64,000 bases of DNA from Streptomyces griseofuscus (GTDB lineage: Bacteria > Actinomycetota > Actinomycetes > Streptomycetales > Streptomycetaceae). Where the stretch lies: NCBI RefSeq assembly GCF_014673495.1, contig NZ_CP051006.1, positions 2,046,001 through 2,110,000 on the forward strand. Direction: 5' to 3'. Made by a program: the position numbers and the translations under genes. Under the pieces are notes generated by a model. The model was not told where the DNA came from. It did not search any database and saw only the letters and a list, made by a program, of their open reading frames with translations. Shown here in pieces: positions 1-9,780 of the stretch; the stretch's first letter is position 1; the number at the start of each line of letters is the position of its first letter.

Positions 1-1140
1 GGTGGCCGGGTCGACGATCTTGACCTCAAGGTGGGGCAGGACGCGGCCGACGGTCGCGGTGCGGTGCTCCAGGTCGTCGTCGGTGCGGGTCTGAAGGGAC
101 ACCGGCGAGGTCTCGGTCATGCCGTAGCAGATGGCGACCTCGGCCATGTGCATCTCGGCCACGACCCGCTTCATCACCTCCACCGGACAGGGCGAGCCCG
201 CCATGATGCCGGTGCGCAGGGTGGAGAGGTCGTACGACGCGAAGTCCGGCAGGTTCAGCTCGGCGATGAACATGGTCGGGACGCCGTACAGGGAGGTGCA
301 CCGCTCCCGCTGCACCGCCTCCAGGCTGGCCCGCGGTTCGAAGGACGGGGCCGGGATCACCATGCAGGCGCCGTGCGAGGTGGCAGCCAGGTTGGCCATC
401 ACCATGCCGAAGCAGTGGTAGAAGGGGACCGGGACGCAGATCCGGTCCTGCTCCGAGTACTTGACCAGCTCCCCCACGAAGTAGCCGTTGTTGAGGATGT
501 TGTGGTGGGAGAGGGTGGCACCCTTGGGGAAGCCGGTGGTGCCCGAGGTGTACTGGATGTTGATCGGGTCGTCGCAGGACAACTCGGCTGCCCGCGCCGC
601 CAGTTCGCTGCGGTCACCGGTCTCGCCGCGCGCGGTGAACGCCGCCCAGCCGGGGTCCCCGAGGTAGACCACCTCGCGCAGCTCGTGGCAGTCGCCGCGG
701 ACCTCCTCGACCATGGCGCGGTAGTCGCTGCTCTTGTGGCTGAGGGAGGCGAACAGCAGCCGTACGCCAGCCTGGCGGAGGACGAACCGCACCTCGTGGG
801 TGCGGTAGGCCGGGTTGATGTTGACCATGACGGCGCCGACGCGGGCGGTCGCGTACTGCACCAGCACCCACTCGGCGCGGTTGACCGCCCAGATGCCCAC
901 CCGGTCGCCCTTGGCGATGCCGCTCGCCAGCAGCGCGCGGGCGAGCCGGTCCACATCGGCGTCGAAGGCGGCGTACGTCCAGCGGCGGCCGGCCGCCACG
1001 TCGACCAGGGCCTCGCGGTCCGGCCAGGTCCGCGCCGTACGGGCGAGGTTGGCGCCGATGGTCTCGCCGAGCAGCGCGGTGGTGCCCGTCCCATGGGCGT
1101 ACGACAGATGCGGGGCGCCCGCCGGAAGTCCCCGGCTCAC
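1..1140 (-). CDS. AMP-binding acyl-CoA ligase, C-terminus outside window
   Basis: Adenylate-forming enzyme that should activate a carboxylic acid, probably a fatty acid, with ATP and load it onto CoA in the cytosol. The 380 visible codons contain the A3 phosphate-binding motif [11 protein letters not shown] near residues 197-207, an A4-like segment PFYHCFGMV and the A5 motif CYGMTETSP. The reading frame runs off the window edge, so the C-terminal lid domain (about 160 residues in relatives) is not seen. The GTG start is set by a GTGA overlap with the stop of the upstream ligase gene, so the two are translationally coupled. Family assignment is secure; the acyl substrate cannot be read from the sequence. 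Confidence 0.9.
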   Translation of the reverse strand, partial: MSRGLPAGAPHLSYAHGTGTTALLGETIGANLARTARTWPDREALVDVAAGRRWTYAAFDADVDRLARALLASGIAKGDRVGIWAVNRAEWVLVQYATARVGAVMVNINPAYRTHEVRFVLRQAGVRLLFASLSHKSSDYRAMVEEVRGDCHELREVVYLGDPGWAAFTARGETGDRSELAARAAELSCDDPINIQYTSGTTGFPKGATLSHHNILNNGYFVGELVKYSEQDRICVPVPFYHCFGMVMANLAATSHGACMVIPAPSFEPRASLEAVQRERCTSLYGVPTMFIAELNLPDFASYDLSTLRTGIMAGSPCPVEVMKRVVAEMHMAEVAICYGMTETSPVSLQTRTDDDLEHRTATVGRVLPHLEVKIVDPAT

Positions 1141-2810
1141 CGGAAGTCCTCCTCGCGGTACTCGTCCGCCGAGCCCTGCGCGGTGGCCTCGCGCAGTTCG
1201 ATGCGACGGATCTTGCCGGAGACGGTCTTGGGCAGCGCGCCGAACTCCAGGCGGCGGACGCGCTTGTAGGGGGCGAGCACCCGGCGGGAGTGCTCGAAGA
1301 TCATCTTGGCCGTGTCGGGTCCCGGCTCATAGCCCTCGGCGAGCACGATGTACGCCTTGGGCACCGCGAGCCGCAGCTCGTCCGGGGCGGGCACCACGGC
1401 GGCCTCGGCCACCGCCGGGTGCTCCAGCAGCGCGCTCTCCAGCTCGAAGGGGCTGATCTTGTAGTCGGACGCCTTGAAGACGTCGTCGGCGCGGCCGATG
1501 TAGGTGAGGTAGCCGTCCTCGTCGCGGGCCGCGATGTCGCCGGTGCGGTAGTAGCCGCCCGCCATGGCCTCGGCGGTGCGGTCCGGGTCGCCGTGGTAGC
1601 CGGCCATCAGACCGATGGGCGGCTCGGCGAGGTCGAGCGCGATCTCGCCCTCGGTGGCGCCGGGCGCGCCGGTGACCGGGTCGAGGAGCTCCACCTTGTA
1701 GCCGGGGCTGGGGCGGCCCATGGAGCCGGTCTTCAGCCGCTGGCCGGGGGCGTTGGAGACCTGGACCGCGGTCTCGGTCTGCCCGAAGCCGTCCCGGATC
1801 GTCAACCCCCAGGCGCGGCGCACCTGTTCGATGACCTCGGGATTGAGCGGCTCGCCCGCGGCCACCACCTCGCGTGGCGGCGTGCGCAGTTGGCCGAGGT
1901 CGGCTTGGATGAGCATGCGCCACACGGTCGGTGGGGCGCAGAAGGTGGTGACCCCGGCGCGGTCCATCTCGGCCATCAGCCGACCCGCGTCGAACCTCGT
2001 GTAGTTGAAGATGAAGACGGTCGCCTCGGCGTTCCACGGGGCGAACAGGTTGGACCAGGCGTGCTTGGCCCAGCCGGGCGAGGAGATGTTCAGATGGACG
2101 TCGCCGGGCTTCAGGCCGACCCAGTACATGGTCGCCAAGTGGCCGATGGGGTACGAGACATGGGTGTGCTCGACCAGCTTTGGGCGGGCGGTGGTGCCCG
2201 AGGTGAAGTAGAGCATCAGCGGGTCGTCGGAGAGGGTGGGCCCGTCGGCCGTGAAGCCGGCGGGGGCCTCGTAGGCGTCCTCGTACGCCAGCCAGTCCCG
2301 CTCCGGTGCGCCGCCGACCGCGATCCGGGTGTAGGTGCCGGGCACCTCGGCGAACTTGGCGGTGTCCTCGGCCCGCACCAGTACATGCCGGACCCGGCCG
2401 CGCTCGACGCGGTCGCACAGGTCGGCGGGGCCGAGCAGCGGGGTGGCCGGGATGACGACCGCGCGCAGCTTCATCGCGGCCAGCATGACCTCCCACAGCT
2501 CGGCCTGGTTGCCGAGCATGACCAGGATGCGGTCCTCGGCGCCGACGCCCCGCGCGCGCAGCCAGTTCGCGATCCGGTCGGAGCGCTCGGACAGCTCGGC
2601 GAAGGAGAGCCGGGTCTCGCGGCCGTCCTCCTCCACGATGTGCAGCGCGGTGCGGTCGTTGCCGGCGGCGATCACGTCGAACCAGTCCAGCGCCCAGTTG
2701 AAGTGCTCCGGCCGGGGCCACACGAACCCGTCGTAGGCGGTGGCATAGTCCTCGCGGTGTGCCAGCAGGAAGTCCCGTGCGTTCCTGAAGGCATCGGTCG
2801 CCGTCGTCAT
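1137..2810 (-). CDS. AMP-binding acyl-CoA synthetase (medium-chain/benzoate type)
   Basis: A 557-residue acyl-CoA synthetase of the family that includes medium-chain and aryl-CoA ligases. Motifs in order are [12 protein letters not shown] (A3), a GFGQTET stretch (A5), [20 protein letters not shown] (A7) and the C-terminal catalytic-lysine motif [10 protein letters not shown] (A10), so it looks complete and active. The ATG at 2810 is preferred over one 48 bases upstream because AGGAGG stands at the proper distance before it. The gene is first in a two-gene operon with another ligase and is divergent from a GAF-LuxR regulator, the likely local controller. Chain-length preference is not predictable here. 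Confidence 0.92.
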   Translation of the reverse strand: MTTATDAFRNARDFLLAHREDYATAYDGFVWPRPEHFNWALDWFDVIAAGNDRTALHIVEEDGRETRLSFAELSERSDRIANWLRARGVGAEDRILVMLGNQAELWEVMLAAMKLRAVVIPATPLLGPADLCDRVERGRVRHVLVRAEDTAKFAEVPGTYTRIAVGGAPERDWLAYEDAYEAPAGFTADGPTLSDDPLMLYFTSGTTARPKLVEHTHVSYPIGHLATMYWVGLKPGDVHLNISSPGWAKHAWSNLFAPWNAEATVFIFNYTRFDAGRLMAEMDRAGVTTFCAPPTVWRMLIQADLGQLRTPPREVVAAGEPLNPEVIEQVRRAWGLTIRDGFGQTETAVQVSNAPGQRLKTGSMGRPSPGYKVELLDPVTGAPGATEGEIALDLAEPPIGLMAGYHGDPDRTAEAMAGGYYRTGDIAARDEDGYLTYIGRADDVFKASDYKISPFELESALLEHPAVAEAAVVPAPDELRLAVPKAYIVLAEGYEPGPDTAKMIFEHSRRVLAPYKRVRRLEFGALPKTVSGKIRRIELREATAQGSADEYREEDFR

Positions 2811-2885
2811 CCGTCGTCCTCCTATGTTCCCGACCATTGCCGGGCGGCTCCCTGGCATCGTCTAATCCGTGATACAGGTCTCACT

Positions 2886-2931
2886 ACCCCCGAACGGGGG
2901 TGTGGTCCCTGCGCGCACGGGGGTGTGGTCC
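2886..2931. promoter_or_regulatory. Palindrome plus 15-bp direct repeat in divergent promoter region
   Basis: In the 151-bp gap between the ligase operon and the regulator gene, ACCCCCG-AA-CGGGGGT forms a 16-bp palindrome at 2886-2901. Overlapping it, ACGGGGGTGTGGTCC occurs twice without mismatch at 2894-2908 and 2917-2931, a 23-bp period or about two helical turns. This arrangement suits binding of a dimeric regulator, most simply the adjacent LuxR-type protein. The sequence pattern is directly visible; the binding role is inferred. Confidence 0.5.
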
Positions 2932-2961
2932 GCACATCAGCCGCACCGAAGGAGCGATGAG

Positions 2962-3819
2962 GTGACAGCAGAGGCCGTGACGGTGGTGGAGATCCGCGGT
3001 GCGCTGCTCAGGCTGCGGCGCGCGACGGGGCTGCCGGTCGCCTTCGGCGGGCTGGTGGAGTCCGGCCGGCCGCAGGTGCGCATCAGCGAGCTGAGCGGCA
3101 CGGCGACGGCCGCGCTGCGCTCGCTCGCGGTGAGCTCGGGCAGCGGCCTTGGCGGCAAGGCGGTGGCGCTGGCCCGGCCGTGCGCGGTGACGGACTACTC
3201 CAGCTCCCGGCACATCAGCCATGAGTACGACATCCCGGTGGCCGCCGAGGGCATCCGCTCGGTGCTCGCGGTGCCGGTGGTGGTACGGCGCCGGGTGCGC
3301 GGGGTGCTGTACGGCGCGCTGCGTTCGGCCCAGCCGCTCGGTGACCGGGCGCTCGGCGCGGCGGTCGCGGTGGCGCGGGACGTGGAGCAGACGCTGATAC
3401 TGCGGGACGAGGCGTGGGAGCTGCTGACGGCGGGCCGGGGCCTCCTCGGGGACGCGGGGGCGCCCGGCGGCCCCGAGACCGGGGCCGGTACGGGCGCCTG
3501 GGAGCAGGTGCGGGAGGCACACGCGGCGCTGCGGGCGCTCGCGCCCCGGATCACCGATCCGGTCCTGCGCGCCGATCTGCTGGCCGCCTGCGGGCTGTTG
3601 ACGGCGCCGCGGCCGGCCGGCGGGCCGGCTCTGGCGCCGCGTGAACTGGACGTGCTGTCCTGGGTGGCGGCGGGCGCGACCAATGCCGCGGTGGCCGAAC
3701 GGCTGGGGTTGCGCCCGGAGACCGTCAAGGGGTACCTGCGTTCAGCGATGCGGAAGTTGGGCGCACACACGCGGGGGGAGGCGGTGACCGCGGCACGCCG
3801 GGCGGGGTTGCTCCCGTAG
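2962..3819 (+). CDS. GAF domain LuxR-type transcriptional regulator
   Basis: A 285-residue regulator. Residues of roughly 10-150 form a GAF-like sensor with the usual segment around SSGSGLGGKAVALARP followed by AVPVVVRRRVRGVLYGAL. The last 60 residues carry a LuxR/GerE helix-turn-helix starting at LAPRELDVLSWVAAGATNAA and ending near MRKLGAHTRGEAV. The GTG at 2962 is chosen because GAAGGAG lies 7-13 bases upstream; an in-frame start further upstream has no ribosome binding site. It is divergent from two acyl-CoA ligase genes and the spacer holds a direct repeat, so control of that operon is likely. The ligand of the GAF domain is unknown. Confidence 0.88.
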   Translation: MTAEAVTVVEIRGALLRLRRATGLPVAFGGLVESGRPQVRISELSGTATAALRSLAVSSGSGLGGKAVALARPCAVTDYSSSRHISHEYDIPVAAEGIRSVLAVPVVVRRRVRGVLYGALRSAQPLGDRALGAAVAVARDVEQTLILRDEAWELLTAGRGLLGDAGAPGGPETGAGTGAWEQVREAHAALRALAPRITDPVLRADLLAACGLLTAPRPAGGPALAPRELDVLSWVAAGATNAAVAERLGLRPETVKGYLRSAMRKLGAHTRGEAVTAARRAGLLP

Positions 3820-3980
3820 CCCTCCGAGACATGAAGGAAACCTTCCCATTCATGCGCGGATGCTTTGAATTTCCTCATGCTTGACCGTTTGTTATTTCCC
3901 TCACCACGGCTTCCGTCCGAATTTCAAGGATCGTTGCCTAGAATTTGGTCCGGACACGACATACGAGGGGAGCGGTGACC

Positions 3981-6803
3981 GTGCGACGGGACTTCCAGGA
4001 GTCTGCCCGATGCCGCTCGGACCTGGTCATCGGCCGCGAGGAAGTGTGCGCCGCCGCCCGCGCCCAACTCGCCTCCGGCGGCAGTGTGCTGCTCCACGGA
4101 CCGGCCGGAATAGGGAAATCGACCATCCTGCGGGCATTGGCCGAGGAATACGCCTCGACCGCGCACATCGTCCTGCGCTGCTCGGCGACCGAGTCCGAAT
4201 CCCACCTTCCGTTCCTCGCTCTCGCCGACCTCCTCGGCCTGGTCCTCGACGACGTCTGCCCCCGGCTGCCCGCCGCCCAGCGCACCGCGCTGGAGTCGGC
4301 GCTCACCGGCCGCGGCGAGTCCACCCTCCAGCGCGACGGCCTCGCCCTGCGCCTCGCGGTGCTGTCCGCGCTGCGCGCGCTCGCCGCCCGCGGACCGGTC
4401 CTGATCGTCGCCGACGACCTCCAGTGGCTGGATCCCGCCAGCGCCGAACTGCTCGGCTTCGCGGCCCGCCGGCTCGGCGGCACCCCGGTCCAACTCCTGT
4501 GCGCCGTACGGACGGAGGGCCAGGACAGCCAGGAGTACGACCGCCATCTGCGGTCCTGCCCGCCGGACACCCTCGCCGTGCGGCTCGGGCCGCTCTCGCA
4601 CACCCGGATCGCCGAGCTGCTCAGCCACCGCGGCCACGGGGCGCTGTCCCGCTCCACGGTCCGCGAGGTGCACCGCACCAGCGGCGGCAATCCGCTGTTC
4701 GCGCTCGAACTCGGCCGCGCCCTCGCCGAGAGCCCCACCCCGCCCCGGCCCGGCGAGCCGCTGCCGGTGCCCACCTCGCTGCGCGCCCTGGTGCTCAGCC
4801 GCCTGGACATGCTGTCCGTGGAGGCCCGCCGCACCCTGCTGGTGGCCAGCGCCGGCGCCCGGCCCACCCCGGCGCTGCTGCACGCGGCGGGCCGGGAGAA
4901 CGCCGAGGCGGAGTGCGCCCAGGCCGCCGAACTGGGGCTGCTGGCAACGGAGTCGGACGCGCCGGCCGTACGCTTCGCGCATCCCCTCATCTCCGCCGCG
5001 CTGTACGCGGAGGCGCCCGCGCAGGAGCGGCGGGCCGCGCACGCGGCGCTGTCCACGGCCGCCTCCGACCCCATCGAGCGGGCCCGGCACCTCGCCCTCG
5101 CCACCACCGGCGCCGACCCGGAGGTCGCCGCCCGGCTCGCCGAGGCCGCCGCCCTCGCCCGGGACCGCGGCGCGCCCTCGGTCGCCGCCCAGCTGGGCCT
5201 GCTTGCCGCCCGGCACACCCCGGTGGACGGCGTGCCCAGCCCGGAGGAACGCCGGCTCGGCGCCGCCGAGGACGCCATCACCGCGGGCGAGGTGGACCTC
5301 GCCCGGGACATCGCCCGCGAGGTGCTCAAGCGGGCGAGCGTGCCCGCCGAACGGGTGCGCGCCTGGATCATCGTCATCGACACCGCGGGCCACACCATGG
5401 CCGAGGTCGACGCCCTCTTCCCGCAGGCCCTCGCGGACGCCGGGGACGACCCGCGGCTGCTCGCCCTGGTCCACTACCAGCTGGGCTGGCGGGCGCTGAT
5501 CGTGGAGGGCGACTTCACCGCGGCCCGGGACGCCGCCGCGCACGCCGCCGAACTGGCCGCGCGCAGCAAGGACCGGCGCACCGAGCTGCTCGCCCTCGCC
5601 TTCCAGGCGCAGACCGAGACCCTGATGGGCCATCCGGAGGCGCCCCGCACCATCAAGCGGGCGCTGCGCGAACCCCAGGACCCGCGGGTGGCCTGGCACC
5701 ACAACGGGGCGGGCAGCGCCCGGTTCCGCTGGCTGGTCATGGGCGACCAGCTGGCCGAGGCGCGGGCCACCGTCACCGGGCTGCTGCGCGAGGTGCGCCG
5801 GCACGGCTCGGTGGAGAGCGAGGTGCACTTCCTGCGCGGCCTGGCCGAGACCGAACTGCGCGCCGGGCACTGCGGCCGCGCCCTCGACCTCGCCCGCGAC
5901 AGCCTCAAGCTCGCCCGGGACTCCGGGATCGGCGAGACCGCCTCGGCCATGCTGACCTCGCTCGCGGAGGCGTCCGGCGGGGACGTGGACCGGGCGCTCA
6001 CCCTCGCCCGGGAGGCGGTGGAGCATGCCGAGGAGGACGGCGACCAGATGTACCTCTCGCGGGCCCTGGGCGCCCTCGGGTACGCCCAGTTGGTGGCGGG
6101 GGACCCGGCGGGCACCGTGCGCTCGCTGCGCCGGGTGCGCAGCCTGGAACTGGGCCTCGGCATCACCGACCCGGCCCGCGGCCGCTGGCAGGGCGACCTC
6201 GCCGAGGCACTGGTCCGCATCGGTGAACCCGCCGAGGCGCAGGACGTCATCGACAGCGCGCGGGAGCACGCGCTGCGGCTCGGCCGGGAGAGCGTCCTCG
6301 CCGTACTCGACCGCTCCGAGGCGCTGGTACGGGCCGCACAGGGCGCGGGCGAGGCGGCGCTCGACCGGCTGAGATCGGCTCAGGACCGGCTCGGCAAGCT
6401 GGGCTACGGCCTGGAGGAGGCGCGGGCCGCGTTCGCGCTGGCCCGGCTGCGCGGCCGGCGTCCCGGGCCCGCGGCCTACGACGAGGCGACCCGGATGTTC
6501 CGCCGCTGCCGGGCGCTGCCCTGGCTGCGCCAGGTGGACGAGGCGCTCACCACCCTCGAAGCGGAACCGGCGCGGACCGTGCCCGCCGCCCTGGACGCGC
6601 TCGACGTGCTGGACGTACTGGCCGCGATGGAGCGTCAGGTGGCCGCGCTGGTCATGGAGGGCGCCACCAACCGGGAGATAGCGGCGCGGCTGTTCATCAG
6701 CGTCAAGACGGTCGAGGCCACGCTCACCCGGGTCTACCGCAAGCTCGGGATCCGGTCGCGGGTCGACATCGTCCGATTGGCCGCAGGTCGGCGCGCGCGC
6801 TGA
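3981..6803 (+). CDS. LAL-family LuxR regulator with AAA ATPase domain
   Basis: A 940-residue large ATP-binding regulator of the LuxR family. An N-terminal NTPase domain contains Walker A GPAGIGKST and Walker B LIVADDLQWLD; a long helical TPR-like middle follows; the C-terminus is a LuxR helix-turn-helix (EGATNREIAARLFISVKTVE). Of two close in-frame GTG codons, 3981 has GGGGAG at normal spacing while 3975 is too close to it. Members of this family often activate antibiotic or sugar-use genes after binding ATP and an inducer. The nearest downstream gene is a secreted trypsin, a plausible but unproven target. The gene stands alone. Confidence 0.9.
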   Translation: MRRDFQESARCRSDLVIGREEVCAAARAQLASGGSVLLHGPAGIGKSTILRALAEEYASTAHIVLRCSATESESHLPFLALADLLGLVLDDVCPRLPAAQRTALESALTGRGESTLQRDGLALRLAVLSALRALAARGPVLIVADDLQWLDPASAELLGFAARRLGGTPVQLLCAVRTEGQDSQEYDRHLRSCPPDTLAVRLGPLSHTRIAELLSHRGHGALSRSTVREVHRTSGGNPLFALELGRALAESPTPPRPGEPLPVPTSLRALVLSRLDMLSVEARRTLLVASAGARPTPALLHAAGRENAEAECAQAAELGLLATESDAPAVRFAHPLISAALYAEAPAQERRAAHAALSTAASDPIERARHLALATTGADPEVAARLAEAAALARDRGAPSVAAQLGLLAARHTPVDGVPSPEERRLGAAEDAITAGEVDLARDIAREVLKRASVPAERVRAWIIVIDTAGHTMAEVDALFPQALADAGDDPRLLALVHYQLGWRALIVEGDFTAARDAAAHAAELAARSKDRRTELLALAFQAQTETLMGHPEAPRTIKRALREPQDPRVAWHHNGAGSARFRWLVMGDQLAEARATVTGLLREVRRHGSVESEVHFLRGLAETELRAGHCGRALDLARDSLKLARDSGIGETASAMLTSLAEASGGDVDRALTLAREAVEHAEEDGDQMYLSRALGALGYAQLVAGDPAGTVRSLRRVRSLELGLGITDPARGRWQGDLAEALVRIGEPAEAQDVIDSAREHALRLGRESVLAVLDRSEALVRAAQGAGEAALDRLRSAQDRLGKLGYGLEEARAAFALARLRGRRPGPAAYDEATRMFRRCRALPWLRQVDEALTTLEAEPARTVPAALDALDVLDVLAAMERQVAALVMEGATNREIAARLFISVKTVEATLTRVYRKLGIRSRVDIVRLAAGRRAR

Positions 6804-6850
6804 GCACGGCGCCTGTTAACTGAGCCGGACCGAGGGTTTTCCCTCACCCG

Positions 6851-6864
6851 ACCCCCTAGGGGGT
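6851..6864. promoter_or_regulatory. 14-bp perfect palindrome upstream of trypsin gene
   Basis: ACCCCCTAGGGGGT is a perfect palindrome in the 208-bp gap between the LAL regulator and the trypsin gene, 148 bases before the trypsin start. A weak GAGGG-TTTT-CCCTC hairpin just before it (6832-6845) might end the regulator transcript. It could be an operator for the protease gene. Confidence 0.3.
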
Positions 6865-7011
6865 TCCCTCATTGGGAGCCGAAGCTTCCGGGACCTAGCG
6901 TAATGGGCGTACCGCTCGCCCGGGTACAGGGGGTCGGACCCACCCCCCACCACCGTGCACAACCCCCTACCCGTGCGAACCCCCACCGGTGCAACCCCAC
7001 TGAGGAGACTC

Positions 7012-7803
7012 ATGTTCGGGCCCACACGTGCCAGACGCACCGCCGCGATCCTGGTGGCCACCGCCGCCGCCGCGACGACCGCGCTGCTCGCCTCCCCCAC
7101 GGCGAACGCGGCTCCCCAGCCCATTGTCGGCGGTACGACGACCACCACCACGGCGTACCCGTTCGTCATGCAGATCACGGACGCGTCCGGCAGCCAGTTC
7201 TGCGGCGGCACCCTGGTGTCCGCCACCAAGGTGGTGACGGCCGCGCACTGCATGGCCGGTGAGACCCCCGCCAGTGTCCGCGTCGTCGGCGGCCGTACCA
7301 AGCTCAACGGCACCGACGGCACGGTGAGCAAGGTCAGCAAGATCTGGGTGAACCCGGACTACTCGGACGCCACCAACGGCGACGACGTGTCCGTGCTGAC
7401 CCTGTCGACGTCGATGCCGTACAAACCGGTGTCGTACGTCTCCTCCTCCCAGACGGGGGTGTACGCGGCCGGTACCACGGCGCGGATCCTCGGCTGGGGC
7501 ACGACTTCGGAGAACGGCAGCTCCTCCAACCAGCTGCGGACCGCGACCGTACCGCTCGTGTCCGACGCCAGTTGCCGTTCCTCCTACGGTTCGGACTATG
7601 TGCAGTCCGACATGGTGTGCGCCGGGCTCAGTTCCGGCGGCGTAGACACCTGCCAGGGCGACAGCGGCGGTCCCCTGCTCATCGGGGGCGTCCTGGCAGG
7701 GATCACTTCTTGGGGCGAGGGGTGCGCGGAGGCGGGCTACCCGGGTGTCTACACCCGGCTGGCCACCTTCGCGGACCAGGTCACCGCACAGGTGAACTCG
7801 TGA
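7012..7803 (+). CDS. Secreted trypsin-like serine protease (S1)
   Basis: A 263-residue pre-pro-protease that should cleave after Lys/Arg outside the cell. A basic, alanine-rich signal peptide ends near SPTANA; a short propeptide APQP precedes the mature N-terminus IVGG, as in Streptomyces trypsins. The triad is visible as His in TAAHC, Asp in NGDDVSVLTL and Ser in CQGDSGGP. An aspartate six residues before the serine (VDTCQGDS) gives trypsin rather than chymotrypsin specificity. Length is normal for the family (about 260). GAGGAG lies just before the ATG. The LAL regulator gene upstream may control it. Confidence 0.95.
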   Translation: MFGPTRARRTAAILVATAAAATTALLASPTANAAPQPIVGGTTTTTTAYPFVMQITDASGSQFCGGTLVSATKVVTAAHCMAGETPASVRVVGGRTKLNGTDGTVSKVSKIWVNPDYSDATNGDDVSVLTLSTSMPYKPVSYVSSSQTGVYAAGTTARILGWGTTSENGSSSNQLRTATVPLVSDASCRSSYGSDYVQSDMVCAGLSSGGVDTCQGDSGGPLLIGGVLAGITSWGEGCAEAGYPGVYTRLATFADQVTAQVNS

Positions 7804-7815
7804 CCCGGAAGAACT

Positions 7816-7832
7816 CCCGAGTACCCCTCGGG
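7816..7832. terminator. Small hairpin between convergent genes
   Basis: CCCGAG-TACCC-CTCGGG forms a six-pair stem 13 bases after the trypsin stop, between convergent genes. There is no T-run, which is common for actinobacterial terminators. Confidence 0.4.
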
Positions 7833-7913
7833 TAAGGCCAGGGGGGCGTTGCGAGCGACCACGAGCAGCCCGCAGCGCCTCCCTCTCCACGTCCCGCGCC
7901 CCCTCGCGCGGCG

Positions 7914-8693
7914 CTACTCGGCGAGGTGCAGGGCGAATCCGCTGCGGCCCGGCTTCTCCAGCCCCGCGCGCAGCCGGACCACCGGGATCTCGTAGTCCCC
8001 GCCGTTCTGGGTGCGGTAGGGGACGGGCTCGGTCTCCTCCAGGGACAGCAGCCGCTCGCGCCACCGCTCGGCCGCCGCCGCGAAGTCCTCGGGTGACATC
8101 CGCCCCGCGCGGTACAGGACGAACGGCGGCAGTACGGCCATGCCGGGGTGGAAGAGGATGCCGTGCTGGATCGGGAACAGCAGGTCGTCGATCGGGCCGT
8201 TGATGCCGCGGTCCGAATAGTGGCCCTCGGGGCCGCCGACCGTCAACGACAGCATGGCGCGCTTGCCTTGCAGGGTGCCCTCGCCGAAGCGGTCGCCGTA
8301 CCGGGTGTCGCTGTGCTCGCCCACGCCGTAGCCGAAGCCGTAGGTGAAGACGCGGTCCACCCAGCCCTTGAGGATCGCGGGCATCGTGTACCACCACAGC
8401 GGGAACTGGAGGATCACGGTGTCGGCCCAGCGCAGCTTCTCCTGCTCCGCGCGGATGTCGGCGGCGAGCGCGCCGCTCTCGTAGGCCTGTCCGGAGTCGG
8501 GTACGACGGCCAGCGGGTCGGAGGCCGCGGGGCCGAAGTCGGCGGCGTCGACGGTGGACTTCCAGCGCATCGCGTACAGATCGCTGACCCGGACCTCATG
8601 GCCCGCGCCGGTCAGCGTCTTTACGGCGAGGTCGGTCAGCGCGCCGTTCAGCGAGCGGCGCTCGGGGTGGGCGTGCACGATGAAGACCTTCAT
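7914..8693 (-). CDS. NAD(P)H dehydrogenase (quinone), flavodoxin-like fold
   Basis: A 259-residue FMN/FAD-dependent oxidoreductase of the NQO1/MdaB/KefF family, which reduces quinones or electrophiles by two electrons with NAD(P)H. The N-terminus MKVFIVHAHPERRSLNGAL is the flavin phosphate-binding strand-loop, and FPLWWYTMPAILKGWVDRV is the conserved flavin/quinone-binding stretch. Length is normal for the group. It is transcribed divergently from an XRE-type regulator with 138 bp between the starts, an arrangement in which the regulator usually controls the oxidoreductase. The physiological substrate is not evident. Confidence 0.9.
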   Translation of the reverse strand: MKVFIVHAHPERRSLNGALTDLAVKTLTGAGHEVRVSDLYAMRWKSTVDAADFGPAASDPLAVVPDSGQAYESGALAADIRAEQEKLRWADTVILQFPLWWYTMPAILKGWVDRVFTYGFGYGVGEHSDTRYGDRFGEGTLQGKRAMLSLTVGGPEGHYSDRGINGPIDDLLFPIQHGILFHPGMAVLPPFVLYRAGRMSPEDFAAAAERWRERLLSLEETEPVPYRTQNGGDYEIPVVRLRAGLEKPGRSGFALHLAE

Positions 8694-8709
8694 ATCCGCT
8701 CCTCGGATC

Positions 8710-8739
8710 GTCGGGGATCCGATCCTCGCGGGATCCGAC
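8710..8739. promoter_or_regulatory. Imperfect inverted repeat between divergent genes
   Basis: GTCGGGGATCC and GGATCCGAC flank about nine bases in the spacer between the quinone reductase and the XRE regulator. The arms match except for one extra G. It is a candidate operator for the regulator; evidence is only symmetry and position. Confidence 0.3.
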
Positions 8740-8831
8740 GGCGCGGTTCAGGGGCGCTCGTTCCATAGGTCCGCTCTTCCTGGTACCGGCAGGGCCACCC
8801 AACGGGCTTGTCCGGCACGGATACTGGAGCG

Positions 8832-9668
8832 ATGGACGATCTCGCGGACTTCCTGCGCACACGTCGGGCCCGGGTCCGCCCGGAGTCCGTCGGCCTGCAC
8901 GCCGACACCCGCCGCCGGGTGAGCGGGCTGCGCCGCGAGGAGGTCGCCCACCTGTCGGGGGTGAGTGTCGACTACTACGTCCGGCTGGAGCAGGGGCGGG
9001 CGCGCCGGCCCTCGGCACAGGTGCTCGACGCGCTCGCGCGCACCCTCGATCTGGACGAGGTGGAACGCGAGCATCTGCACCGGCTCGCGAACCGCCCCGG
9101 GCGGCCGCGGCGGCGGCCGTCGATCGCGCGGCCCCGGCCCGAACTGCTGCGGGTGCTGGAACTCATGGCCGACGCGCCCGCGTTCCTCATCGACCACCGG
9201 ATGACGGTGCTGGCCGCGAACCGGCTCGCCGATCTGCTCTACGGCCGCTCCGTCGAGGGGCTGAACATCGCCCGGCACCTCTTCCTCTACGAGGAGGGGC
9301 GCGAGCTGTTCGCCGACTGGGAGGGCTGCGCCCTCGACGCCGTCGGCCATCTGCGGCTGGCCGCCGGCCGCTGCCCCGACGACCCCGAACTGGCGGCCCT
9401 CATCGGTGAACTCGCCATGCACAGCGAGCGGTTCCGTCAGCTGTGGGCGCGCGCCGACGTCCGTACCCGCACCCACGGCCGCAAGGTCTACCGGCATGCC
9501 GCGGTCGGCCGTCTGGAGCTGCACCAGGAGAACTTCGTCCTGCCGGACTGCGCGGGCACGGAGCTGATCGTGCAGTCGGCCGCGCCCGGCAGCGCCGACC
9601 ACGACAGCCTGCGGCTGCTGGCCGCGCTCGGCGCCACCGGTGACCCGGTCGTGCCGGACGCGGTCTGA
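8832..9668 (+). CDS. XRE-family regulator with MmyB-like ligand domain
   Basis: A 278-residue regulator. Residues of about 10-80 form a helix-turn-helix of the XRE type (VSGLRREEVAHLSGVSVDYY then VRLEQGRARRPSAQVLDALA). The rest matches the MmyB-like ligand-binding region found in Streptomyces, recognisable by AFLIDHRMTVLAANRLADLL and, near the end, LHQENFVLPDC. MmyB-like domains are reported to hold fatty acids. The ATG at 8832 has a GGAG-like site; an in-frame TTG further upstream lacks one. Divergence from the quinone reductase suggests redox- or lipid-related control of that gene. Confidence 0.88.
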   Translation: MDDLADFLRTRRARVRPESVGLHADTRRRVSGLRREEVAHLSGVSVDYYVRLEQGRARRPSAQVLDALARTLDLDEVEREHLHRLANRPGRPRRRPSIARPRPELLRVLELMADAPAFLIDHRMTVLAANRLADLLYGRSVEGLNIARHLFLYEEGRELFADWEGCALDAVGHLRLAAGRCPDDPELAALIGELAMHSERFRQLWARADVRTRTHGRKVYRHAAVGRLELHQENFVLPDCAGTELIVQSAAPGSADHDSLRLLAALGATGDPVVPDAV

Positions 9669-9780
9669 TCCTTCCGGGCCCTTTACCCGGCGGGGACCTT
9701 GGACGGGGAGGGCGGAGGGAAGGGTTCCTCCTGCGGCCGGCGCTGCCGGTGCGACAGAGAAGACTGCTGAAGGAGCTGAG

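Noticed and set aside
1290..2960. Long plus-strand open frame opposite the acyl-CoA synthetase
   Set aside because: Composition is Gly/Val/Arg/Asp-rich with no motif; it is the usual GC-driven antisense open frame of a real gene. Similar long frames opposite the PknG, xanthine dehydrogenase and SpoIIE genes were dropped for the same reason.
3833..3845. GAAGG-AAA-CCTTC hairpin as terminator of the GAF-LuxR gene
   Set aside because: Only five pairs and A/T-containing; too weak to list as a feature.
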